Shown piece by piece: positions 46,099-59,230 of a stretch of DNA of 64,000 nt (position 1 is its first letter; each line of letters starts with the position of its first letter). Both the position numbers and the translations under genes were made by a program. The notes below the pieces were generated by a model. That model made no database searches. It was not told the origin of the DNA and saw only the letters and a list, made by a program, of their open reading frames with translations. This DNA comes from Adiantum capillus-veneris (taxonomy: Eukaryota > Streptophyta > Polypodiopsida > Polypodiales > Pteridaceae), in the NCBI GenBank assembly GCA_014529385.2, contig CM043960.1:28039896-28103895 (forward strand), given 5' to 3'.

Positions 46099-47623
46099 AT
46101 GGCTGACAATATTAAAGAGAGTGAAATTAATGTTGATAACTTTGATTTTGCTCATGAGCAAGCTACTAATGATGCTTCAATGCTTGTTAATTATCTTGTT
46201 TCTAGGCTTCAACAAGCCATGGGCAATCCATCTCTCCAAAGTGAAGTGCAACGGCAGCTCCGTGCTCACGGGATTCTCCAAGCTCATCACCATGACGAGA
46301 GAACACCTAGGAAGCCTCCTTGTGAGACTACCAAAAGAGGTCTCTCTCCGATTCGGGAAGAAGAAGAGAATCCATATGAAGGGCTCAAGAACTTACTTCT
46401 TGATGATGCATCTCCTTCCCAAAGGAGAACTCAAGAGCCTCCACCGAAGGAACGAGAAAGAAGCGAGTCTCCCGCCACCTCGGCGGAGATGGCTCCACGA
46501 AGACGGCGGGCTAAACGCTCTCCATCACCACCAAAGCGGAGAAGACCATCACACTCTTCTCCACGCCATAATTCAAAGAGGGATGATAAAAAGCAAGAGA
46601 AGAAAAAGGCGAGAAAGAGGACACCCTCTTCTCCATCTTCTTCATCCTCTTCCTCTTATGAAAGCTATGGTGAAGACGACAAAGATCAAGACAAGAAAAA
46701 GGCGAGAAAGAGGTCACCCTCTTCTCCACCTTCTTCAAATTCTTCATCTTCTGAAGAAAGTGATGGTGCAACTTTTGAACCATCAAAAAGAAGAGGCCAT
46801 AGAAAATCCTATGCCGCATGGAAGAGGTCGTCCAAGCTGAAGAAATTCAAAGAGGGGGGAAGAGCATCTCTTTCCTTACCTATGATGGCACCTTCGGTGC
46901 TACAGACAAAGTTTTGGCCTTTATCCAGCAATTCGATGCGGCGTTTGGAGATGAGGGCTTCACGGAGTCCTCTAAGCTACGCCATGTAGCTATGCACTTT
47001 CAAAAGTCCGCCAGACAATGGTGGTCTAGCCTACGAGCCAACGGTGAAGCTCCACGAACATGGAAGGCTTTAAGAGCTTCCATTATGAAGCAGTTTTTGG
47101 CCACCGATGCCAAAGACAAAGTACTCACCGAATGGCGAAGCTTAAAGCTCTCTCCCAATGAATCCATCCACAAATATGTAGACAAGTTTTGGGACCTACA
47201 ACTCAAAGCCACTGTCTTCAAAAAGTTGGATTTTGGAGAGCAAAAGCAACAATTTTGTGCGGGCTTAACCGAAGAAATGGCGGAGTATGTCAACTCCCAA
47301 AGGCCACGTACCATATCGGCGGTAATACACCATACTATGGTGGCCTCGCGAATCAATTTCCAAACGGGGGGTAAAAGAAATAATAAGCCCCCGGAAAACA
47401 AAAGTTCCAATGAGCCTAAGGGGAAGGACAATGTCCAAAAGTCTCCTAAGGGCAATCCAACAAAGCTAAAGAGAAGGGAGTTTACAAAGGAAAGAATAAA
47501 CTCTCTCCTGAAGAGCTTGAGCGTTATCGTAAAGATAACCGGTGTTTCAAGTGCGGCGAACAAGGGCATGCGTACCGCGCTTGTCCCCAAAAGAACAACC
47601 GCCAAGATCCTCCTAGAGCTTCT
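46099..47623 (+). pseudogene. Ty3 gag with Arg/Ser-rich N-terminal region
   Basis: The start MADNIKESEINVDN at 46099 lies about 400 bases after the primer site. Residues 100-240 are extremely rich in Arg, Lys, Ser and Pro, with an internal duplication (KKKARKRTPSSPSSSSSS, then KKKARKRSPSSPPSSNSS), like an SR-type region. The capsid-like gag domain follows (FIQQFDAAFGDEGFTESSKL, HFQKSARQWWSSLRANGEAP). A zinc knuckle C-x2-C-x4-H-x4-C is at 47543-47584 (CFKCGEQGHAYRAC). The frame changes at the G6 run 46854-46859 and again near 47450, before the knuckle. Either both are mutations or sequence errors, or the element is defective. The third frame runs into pol without a stop. Confidence 0.85.
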
Positions 47624-50600
47624 TTGGTTGAAATCCAAGAGGAGGAGATTCACCAAACTCACCACAAAGGATCTCCTCTATGCCATGCTTGGGGAAAGGT
47701 AAGAGAACATGATGCTTTTATTCTCTTTGACCCTGGTTCTACTCACAATTTTATATCTATGGAGTTAGCCACCAAGCTAGGCATACAATCCTACGAGATG
47801 GGAGATATCCTACCCGCAGACAGTGCCTTCAAGGGGCAAGAAGCTTCAGTCACTCCCTTAATCGGGAAATTGAGGCTTCATGTCCAAGGCTATGTGGACA
47901 AAGAGGATTTCTTTATCTCTCCTCTCAAGCATGAGGATGTAATCCTAGGGGCACCATGGTTTGACCGTGTGGCTGCCCATGTTAAATTTCCTGAAAGGAG
48001 AATCTCCTTTAAGTTCAGGGAAAAGGACATGTATATAGATGCTAGGGAAATGGGTAACACCATCCCCATTGTACATACACCAGCTTTCAACAAGTCAATA
48101 AAGAGCTCTATTTCCGTGTACATGATTTTTGTTAAAGATTCTCAAAATGAACCTAATGCTTTAGCAAAAGAAAATAAAAGCAACCAAAAGGAATTAGAGT
48201 TATCCAATTTTCTCAAGGGGTTTCAAGATGTCTTTATTGACGACATCCCTTGTGAGCTACCTCCTAAACGAGGTAATGACGACCATGCAATTGAACTTCT
48301 TCCAGGAAGTTCACCGCCTAACAAACCTCCTTATAGAGTTTCTCAAGCTCAACAAGAGGAGATTATGCGGCAAGTGCATGAGTTAATTGAGAAGGGCATG
48401 GTTAGGCCTAGCTCATCTCCATTTTGCTCACCTGTGCTATTAGTGCAAAAGAAAGACGGCACATATCGTATGTGTGTCGACTATAGAGCACTAAATAGGA
48501 TCACTATCAAGAATAGGTTTCCCGTTCCACGGGTAGAAGACCTATTTGATAAGCTACAAGGATCGACCTACTTCAGTAGGATTGACCTAAAAAGTGGCTA
48601 TCATCAAATAAGGATAGTTGATCAAGACATTGTAAAGACCGCATTTCGTACTACATTTGGTCTTTACGAATACATTGTCATGCCTTTTGGCTTGACTAAT
48701 GCACCAGCCACATTTAACCGCTTGATGGAGAAGCTGTTCAGGCCTCATCGAACCTTCACTGGAGTGTTCTTTGATGATATTATCATCTACTCTAATTCAT
48801 TGGAGGAACACAAGCAACACCTCCAGGTAATATTTCAAGTTTTAAGAGAGAATAAACTTTATGTTAATCGAAAGAAAAGTGAATTTTTCTTGCAAGAGAT
48901 TCAATATTTAGGTCACATTATCTCTCAAGATGGAATCCAAATGGATCCATCCAAGTTAGAGGTAATAAAAGGATGGCCTAAACCAAGGAATCTTCATGAA
49001 CTAAGAAGCTTTATAGGTATGTGTGCATACTATAGACGCTTCATAGAAAAGTTCTCACAAATTGCGGGACCATTACATGACCTAACAAAGAAAAATGTTA
49101 GGTATACGTGGTCTGCTAAGAAGAACAATGCTTTCGAAAAGCTTAAAGAAAAGCTTATCTCTCAACCTGTGCTTACACTACCGGATCTCTCAAAACCATT
49201 TGAGGTCCAATGTGATGCTTGTGGTGATTGCCTTGGGGCTGTTTTGCTCCAAGAAGGGCACGCCATAGGCTATGAGAGTCGAAGGCTCGACCCTGTTGAG
49301 CAAGCTCTAGGCATATACGAAAAAGAACTCCTTGCAGTTCTACATGCCTTAGACTCATGAAAGCACTATTTATTGGGGACTCCTTTTATTCTGCGAACGG
49401 ATCACCAAAGTCTTAAGTACTTCATGACGCAGACCAAGCTCTCCGACAAACAAATGAGGTGGGCAAATTTCCTTTCGCAATTTCATTTTCATATTGCTCA
49501 CATTGCTGGCAAGCATAATCAAGTAGCCGATGCACTCTCAAGACGACCGAGAGTGAATGCGGTTTCCATAGCAACTCACAATGATCTATCTTCAATGATA
49601 GATGAGTATGCTATTGATCCCGATTTTAGAGATGTGATTTCAGCCCTTGCATTAGGGAAGAAAGAAGAACCATTTACTTTACAAGATGGTTATCTTCTCT
49701 ATGGCAATAGACTATGCGTTACTAACTCACTACGTGAGAAAGTAATGTATGAATCTCATGCTCCCCCATATGCGGGGCATAGAGGGATTCAGTCTACCCT
49801 AAAGGGAATTGAAACATATTTCTATTGGCCTACCATGAAAGTGAACATACATGAGTATGTTTCCAAATGTGTGGTATGTCAAAAGACAAAATTTGATAGA
49901 GGGAAGCAACTTGGATTGCTTCAACCCTTGCCAATCCCTAATTCACCGTGGGAGAGCATATCCATGGATTTTATCTTTGGATTGCCTAAGTCTATCCATG
50001 GGAATACGGGAATATGGACGATAGTAGACAGGTTCAGTAAACAAGCTCATTTTATACCTGTCAAAAAGACTATCAAAGCCCATCAAATGGCAACCCTCTT
50101 CATTTCACAAATTTTCAAGTACCATGGCTTGCCAATGTCCATAGTGTCGGATAGAGATCCTAGAATGACCAGTAATTTCTGGAAGGGTCTCTTTGAGAAT
50201 TTAGGAACAAGGCTAAACTTCTCTTCGGCCTATCATCCACAAACTGATGGCCAAAGTGAAATAGCTAACCTAACTATTCTCGATCTACTAAAAGCCTATG
50301 TAACGGAAGTAGATCAAAGATCCCAATGGGAGAAGTACTTACCCTTAGTAGAGTATGCTTACAATAACACTGTACATACTTCTACAGGAAAAGCACCTTT
50401 CGAGGTAATTGAGGGAAGATCAAAAAGTCCCTTGCTACTTAAGGTACATGGGAAGATCTTCGCTGCAGATGAGTATAGCCGAGACCTACAAGAATCTTTC
50501 CAAAAGATTAAGGATGCTATCTCTATCTCACAGCAAAGGCAAAAGGCTGCTGCTGACAAGCACAGAAGAGCCCAAGCCTTTAAAGAAAACGATTGGGTCT

Positions 50601-51046
50601 TGTTAAAGTTTCCCAAGGCTCGATTAAGGCACACGACGGGCAAGAATCCTACGGGCCACCAAAAGTACTATGCTAAACTAGCAAAAAGGTACTATGGTCC
50701 CTTCCAGATTCTTAGGCCAATCAATGAGATGGCCTATCAACTTAAGTTGCCCAATCATTGGCTCATACACAATGCTTTTCATGTGAGCCTCTTGAAGCCT
50801 TACAAAGGAGAGCCACCTCAAGAACCAACTATTGAAGACCCACCGGAGATCGAGGACCACGAGGAGGTGCTGCAGCCCGAGTCCATTCTCCGACATGAAG
50901 ACAAGGTATTAAGAGGCGGTAAGACTATCAGACGATATCTTATTAAGTTTAAGAATTATCCTTTTGAAGATGCTAGATGGATGCAAGGCATACAATTAAA
51001 GGATAACCTAAACCTTGTCAATGCTTACAATGCTTCCCAAGAGTAA
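47624..51046 (+). CDS. Ty3 pol: protease, reverse transcriptase, RNase H, integrase, chromodomain-like end
   Basis: A single frame except for one TGA at 49358-49360 (RNase H, where Trp is expected in DSWKHYLLG-type sequence). The protease motif is LFDPGSTHNFIS, with Pro in place of the usual Ser after the Asp. RT has VDYRALNRITIKNRFPVPRV, MPFGLTNAPATFNRLM and the active site FFDDIIIYS. RNase H has VQCDACGDCLGAVLLQ and HQVADALSRR-type sequence. The integrase zinc domain has H-H (ESHAPPYAGHRG) and C-C (KCVVCQ). The core has Asp in SMDFIFGLP, Asp in VSDRDPRMTSNFW and Glu in YHPQTDGQSEIA. Then comes a GPF/Y-type region (KRYYGPFQILRPI) and a C-terminal chromodomain-like segment (RRYLIKFKNYPFEDARWM). 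This is the domain set of plant chromoviruses, whose chromodomain is thought to guide insertion. The first Met is arbitrary; translation presumably comes from gag. Confidence 0.95.
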
Positions 51047-51389
51047 GCAAATGTACAAAATGTTAAAAATGAACAAAAATTTTTGTCTTATAAGACTCTC
51101 TTTTTCTTGATTTGTGCACAAAAATGAAGTAGTATGCATGCTTAGATCAAGTTTGCGGAGACGACGTCTCCCAACACCAAGTAGAGCTTGTCACTCTACT
51201 ATGGAAGATTGATAAGACTAATGTGCAGACATGCTTGCGGCAGCCTCAGGCTCTCAAGCGCCAAATGGACTAGTCATCCATTATGGAATGATGTCGTAGG
51301 GTAACATAGGGATCCTCTACCCGCTAAGAAAAGGACTCATGCATATGCTTTATCTTCTCTACACCATAGTCGAGGACGACTATGATTTC

Positions 51390-51402
51390 AAGAGAGAGGT
51401 AA
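51390..51402 (+). promoter_or_regulatory. Polypurine tract of the Ty3 element
   Basis: AAGAGAGAGGTAA directly precedes the 3' LTR start TGTCATAAT. Confidence 0.75.
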
Positions 51403-52996
51403 TGTCATAATAATCAATATCTAATTCTCCTAAATGATTTTCTCATATTAAACTGATCATTTAATGTGGGGAAGTGCCAAGGGAGAAAAAGCTAGAATAT
51501 TGGTTAAGTTAGCAGACCGGCCACAGTAGGGATCCAAAGGAGGGAAAATAGGGATCCAAAGGGGGGGCCATCTGCAAAAGAGCCATGTGAAACAATGGGC
51601 TAAAAAGACCCTAAGGTTCAGCCCATTAAGACTTCCAAAATGCTAAGGTTCCAAAATTCAAAGGTTGTGTCCAAAGGTCAACCTTAGGGAAAATTGGATG
51701 CTTAGTGTGTGTGCCCAAAAAGTCTTCCTGCATCCCTACATGGGAGGGGGCGAGCCCCAAAGCTAGGGGATGAGAGAGAAAACCACACACACACACACAG
51801 GCTCCCTTTACACAAAGGGAATGAGGGACACATGTCAGCTCCCTAGGCCAGATGCCCACAAGGTGTGCCCAATTCCTATTGGAAGACCCTTGAAGTGGAC
51901 CAATGAGAATTAAGCTAGAGTAAATCTAGTTTAATTAATTTAAAAAACATTTAATAAAAGAAACCAATAAGAATTAAGTGTCCTAGAAGACTATTGGGCA
52001 GTCTCCCAAGGGGTCCAATGAGCATTCAGGAGCCCCATGGCTTGCCTGATTCCTATTGGCCAGGAGGCAAAGGGGTCCAATGAGAGTTTAGTTTAATTAT
52101 TTAATTACCTAAAGCTCTCACAAAAGGGGAAAGGAGGACACATGTCAGAAGGCTATCACTTATGCTGCTTAATCCCTATTGGCTTGACCTGGGGAGGTCC
52201 AATGAGGCAAAACCCAGCCTAACTTAGCAGCTAGGGCTCGCCCAAGAGAGAGAGGGGGCTGATTTTTGCTTGGCATTCACTCTCAGACTCTCACACTTGA
52301 CCATGTGTGAAGGGAAAAATACTCTATCTCCTCCCAAGCTTTAATGGAGAGCTCATCACCTACTCCAAGCTTGTGAGATAGAAGCCTACATCAACACTCT
52401 CTTGGCATGTCGATGCAAATCCAACCAAGAGCCAAGCTTCAATGCATGCTCATCTTCTCTACCAAGCTAATTACTAAGCTAAGCTATGCTAATATGAGTG
52501 ATTATGTGAGGAGATGTACTTCTTTCTCGTAAGATACTTCTTTTTCCTCTCAATCTACTCTCATACCCTGCTAGCTCTCACCATCTTCGAAGGTGTGTGA
52601 GGTCTTGGGTCTGAGAACGGGGATAATTCAAGTTGTGTTTGATTAAGTGTTTTGCTTGGTGTATGAAGCTTCCATCTTCATTACACTAGCTAGTCTTGAA
52701 GGAACACAAAGAATTGTATTGTACAATGTCTCTCTTGAAGGGAGAAACCATAATACAAAGCCTTTTGGAGGGGGGACCGGCTCCATGCAAATCCGGTCCT
52801 CAACTGTTGTCAATAGTTTAATTACTCTCTCTTTTGAAAGTATTGTCGATGCTATCTAACTAGGTGTTATGCTTTTTGTTGCTCTCTCCACCCAAGCACT
52901 CTTGTAATTCTCATTAGGAATCAACTCTAATGAAATACCCACTATGTTCATGCTAAATTCCGCTACACAAAAGATTTTAGGCCATTAAATGTTACA
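51403..52996 (+). repeat. 3' LTR of the Ty3 element
   Basis: Same length (1,594) as the 5' LTR. The only difference noticed is at 51959. Confidence 0.97.
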
Positions 52997-53001
52997 TTTC
53001 T

Positions 53002-53077
53002 TGTAGAGATCTTTTAGAAGAGGATTCATAAATATTTAGTATAGTTTAAGTTGTGAAAATTTATTTTTGTGCCGTTC

Positions 53078-53125
<48 letters not shown>

Positions 53126-54300
53126 ATTTTGTGAAGAATCCTAAATTAGGTTAATCAAGTGAGTGATTAATTTAATTGATAACAAAATATATTTAAAAAT
53201 TTGAAACAATATTTATTTATGAAAAGTAACGAATGCTTTGCATTTTTTAAACGAGCATTGATATTATAAAGTGTTATGGGTGCAAGTGGAGCTAGCGTTT
53301 TGTTTTGTGCACATTGTTTTGCAAGATAGCGCTTGAAGAAACTAGCATAGGTGGTACCATCTAGTAAAATATGGGCACACTTCACTCTATCATCCCCATG
53401 CCTCGACAAAAGATGTCGTCCATGATTGGCTTCTCATCTGTGACAGTGCTTGCTTTACATGGAGGCGCCTGCATAACTTTAGCACCTAAAGAAACTAGCG
53501 TAGGTGCTACCATCTGGTAAAATGTGGGTACACTTCACTCTATCATCCCCTTGTTTCAACAAAATATATCATCCATGTTTGACTTCTCATCTCTCACAGT
53601 GCTTGTTTTACATGGAGGCTAAGGTGGAGCAAGCTTTTTGTAGTTTCATGTTAGCTATTGTTTTATGTTTAAATATAATTTTTCTCATATTATTGAAATT
53701 TTATATAGTGTTCTTTAATTTGTTTTCACAAGAAAAGTAGAGGGAAACACCAAAAAAAATTGAATATTTAAGTGAGCAATATGGTTATTGAAATTTTATA
53801 TTGTGTTCTTTAATTTGTTTTCACAAGTAAAGTAGAGGAAAACACCATAATTTGAATGTTAAAGTGAGTAATCTGGGTTATTGAAGTTTTGTACTATGTT
53901 CTTTAATTTGTTTTCACAAGCAAAGTAGAGGGAAACACCAAAAATTGAATGTTTAAGTGCCTAATTTGGGCTAAGCAATGAATGCGATAATATCAAAGGC
54001 TATAATAGCGGTAATAGACACGGTAAAAAATGCAATAATATTTGAAATACCCCCCCCCCCCCCCTCTCTCTTCCCTGTCCAACCCATTTTGGACTCTCTC
54101 TCTCTCTACAAAACGCAGTAAAAAGCGTGGTAAACGTACTATTGAGATTTTTGCAGTGTATGCTCCTTAGGATGCACACCTTGATATGTAAAGTCGATCT
54201 CATTTTCTATAGCTTCGGTAGGAAGTACACTTTGGTCTACAATGTGGCAATTATAGTGTGTGCGTGATCATGTAGCCAAAGCGAGACATTTGAAAGTGGA
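53002..54300. repeat. Non-coding stretch with two local tandem repeats
   Basis: A CT tract at 53083-53124. A pair of about 125-bp units is at 53340-53465 and 53500-53625 (both with CACTTCACTCTATCATCCCC). Three units of about 95 bases are at 53690-53950 (each with GTTCTTTAATTTGTTTTCAC). A C run is at 54051-54064. No gene. Confidence 0.75.
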
Positions 54301-54305
54301 CCATA

Positions 54306-54795
54306 CTAGATAGTAGAATGCATAATCTCTTCATTTGTGTGAAACTCAGGGGTCCATGGTATGACATACATGAATGACAATGCACCCCATACTCCTCCTT
54401 TTATTACCATATCCTGGACCGGCTGCTTCAATGCACAAACAACTTTGCCCATCACGGTAAAGTGTTGCAACTCATTCCTATTTTTGAGCATTGCAACTAC
54501 CCAATTCCATAACCCTTGGGTTGTCATTCATTTGCCCATGAATTTTAGCACTATTGCTTTTGCACAACAAGACTACAAGCTTTGTAGAGAACGTGGTAAT
54601 TAAAATCGTCTTGAAGAAAGCAACATCATCATCCTTACCTTGATTGAATACATTTACACCGTAAAATAACTCTTTTGTCATAGTGCACTCGCCAAAGGGG
54701 GTTGGCATGAAGGATTTCTCATGAACCGTGACATAAGAGCAATTGTTGGTGCCATATTTATGACCTTCCCAGACAAAAACAACGTCAGGTTCCAT
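54306..54795 (-). pseudogene. Unrecognised coding-like fragment, minus strand
   Basis: Two overlapping minus-strand frames with protein-like composition: MEPDVVFVWEGHKYGTNNCS and KELFYGVNVFNQGKDDDVAF, ending GQMNDNPRVMELGSCNAQK (54795-54480). In another frame ELQHFTVMGKVVCALKQPVQ and IKGGVWGALSFMYVIPWTPE (about 54480-54306). They read as one protein with a frameshift near 54480. No family was recognised. It is surrounded by repeats, so it may be a fragment of a mobile-element gene or of a host gene. Confidence 0.4.
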
Positions 54796-54799
54796 GTTA

Positions 54800-56030
54800 G
54801 GAGGCTCTATCCTCTGGTGCTCACCCTCTCAAATCAAGTCAAGCTCTACCAAGAGCAAATCAAGACTTGCCATCAACCATTGTATGTAGCCTCCGGATAT
54901 CTTTTATACACAAAATAATCAGTTGTTGAAAAGCGATACTAATTGATGATAACTCCTTGTTGAGAAGCGATAATAATCTTTTGTTGCTTCATGAGGCCCG
55001 TGTCAATGGGTCACGACCCTTGCAGGTGCAGTGATGAACCATGACTCGCAAGCACTCACCAGGTCAATCCATCCCTCGCACCCCCCCCCCCCCCCCCCCA
55101 CACACACACACCCAAAGTCCAAAATCTCAATCCTTAGCTCTGCAACGTGGGGGCGAACTCTCCACAGAAAACACACAGCAGATACTCTTGGCTTGTAGAC
55201 AGACACACACTCTACTTGCACACAGAAGATACTCCCTCAAGAACCCTGCTTAGAGGGCGTCCACACGGTGAATTTCACAGTCTAGTGAAACTATCCCTCT
55301 TCGCATTCCCACTTAAACATCACATGGAAAGGTAAAAGGGCTTTTAAAAATAGTGATGAACTTGCCTTTCTCATCAAACATAGGGCTAAAATCTAGGAAA
55401 CTACTCCAAGTATTTGAAATTTTTCATAATTGAAAAAGTATCCCAAACTCACCATTTCTCATTGTGAGAAGGTCCTCTTAGTCAACTTCAAACACACCCT
55501 GTGATGCCATCTTGATTCTAGTCCTACCATGTGTTTCTTAAACAAGAGATGATTATCATTGTGTTACCCCTAATAGGTTTCAAAATAGGACTTCCAAGCT
55601 CTTGACCAGTTTTCCCTGATAAGCTTGCAAAAGTAACTTTTTAATCCAAATGGCATTTCCTTCTTGCTTGTTTTTGGCCTGCCCCAAAGGGGGGAGGCCC
55701 TAGTGATGGTTCCCTTTTTGCTAATGAAAAAGAGAAGATTATTTTTAAAAAAATATAACATTTTAACTTACCCAAAATTAGAGAATCTCCTATTGGTAGA
55801 TGGAAATGGAATGAAGTAAGTATCTATGCTTAAAGCTCACTTCCTTCACTTATGTTTTGCTACATCCCGAAGAGCATCCCTAATAACTCCCTATGCATAA
55901 AGGGATTGATTACAAGTATAAATGCACTATTTCCAAAAAAGAATTTTGAAAGCAAGGAATCGAAAGAAATCCCCTTTAGAGTTATTCTCTCGCTCTCTCT
56001 CACGAAGCTTCTGTGAGTGTAGACTCAACG

Positions 56031-56071
<41 letters not shown>

Positions 56072-56127
56072 ATGCATGCATTGTGCCCTTGCTCTTTGCC
56101 TTGTGATTGTGAATGCACTATGTTTGT

Positions 56128-56187
<60 letters not shown>

Positions 56188-56290
56188 GGTGCGCACTGCG
56201 TAAGGAGAAGCCGGATAAAGTGCCGCTTGAATCTGCTCAGGTTTAAGCTTGCCCTACTCTAATAAGATCTAATATGTATGTTTTAACAAC
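54800..56290. other. Stretch without recognisable gene, with simple repeats
   Basis: C run 55080-55099 followed by CA units; CT tracts at 56032-56068 and 56131-56183. Small ORFs here have no domain support. Confidence 0.6.
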
Positions 56291-56291
56291 A

Positions 56292-58327
<2,036 letters not shown>

Positions 58328-59215
58328 TGTTACCGGGTTGCCATGACGGACGTCTGCAGCATAACTCTTTTGTACTAACATAATGTCGATATGCAAGGGA
58401 GCGACTCGGGATGGTGCACGAAGACTTTGAGAGTGTCAATCTCACCAAAGTGAACTCAGGGCTACTCGTTCTATGACAAAAGCAAATCAACCACTTCCTA
58501 GTCAGACAATCAGTATGCGTCCAATCTCACCACTCTAGGTCATCACGCCTTTTCGGCATCCAAACAAAATTCGGAACGCAACAAAACTTAAGGAGAGGTA
58601 TCACAACACTTAAGGGCTCAATCTTACCAAGTTATGTCACCATCTTGGAAGGTACATAAATCACAATCCATCACAAAAAATGTGCAAAAAACTGAAACAA
58701 GAGTACTTGGAAAGGTCCTCCTTAATCATAGAAACATTTATCCATGGTCAAAACATAAAAAAACAACCATTTTAACCTCCAAATCACTGCATTTAGCTCA
58801 TAAACAATGCGTCGCGAACCACAACAAAATTGAAAATGATCACTCTTAGATTGTAGAGCAAGAGATAAGGAATGCAATGTGCTATTCAGAAACGAATTCT
58901 GATTACAAGTTCAGGAGAAAAGAAGATTACAATTTGTAGCACTAAGAGGCCTCCACAGTGCATGTTTTCTATTCTTCAAGCTAATGATAATTCTCCCCTC
59001 AAAACTAAGGGTTTTGACTTTAAAAGTGAAGGGGGCTTTCCCACGGCCATCCGGCCTCTTACAAGGGTGTAGACTTAGAGAAGTAGAGAGGGTATTGTCT
59101 AATTACATCACGGTTACAACTCATCCTAGGATCAATTACATGGCTTCTTCAAAAAAATAGAGTGTTTATAGGGTTTGGTGTGCATATGCCTATATATGCC
59201 TGTATCCATCAAACA
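58328..59215 (-). repeat. Probable 3' LTR of element D, copy 2
   Basis: Read on the minus strand it begins TGTTTGATGGATACAGG at 59215 and ends CCCGGTAACA at 58328. That matches 12317-13191 with moderate divergence and the same terminal TGTT...AACA. Confidence 0.7.
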
Positions 59216-59230
59216 TTCCCACCTTCCTAT

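Larger units (their letters stand above)
44088..52996 (+). mobile_element. Complete young Ty3/gypsy element
   Basis: 8,909 bp with 1,594-bp LTRs at both ends, a perfect 5-bp target duplication TTTCT (44083-44087 and 52997-53001), primer site, gag, pol in the order PR-RT-RH-IN, a chromodomain-like C-terminus and a purine tract. Reading the two LTRs against each other shows one substitution (44644 C, 51959 A), so insertion is very recent. Despite this, gag has two frame changes and pol has one in-frame TGA. It inserted into the small acidic ORF at 43827. Confidence 0.97.

Noticed and set aside
55570-55761. 63-codon minus-strand ORF (ASPLWGRPKTSKKEMPFGLK)
   Set aside because: Short, no family recognised and no neighbouring coding segments.
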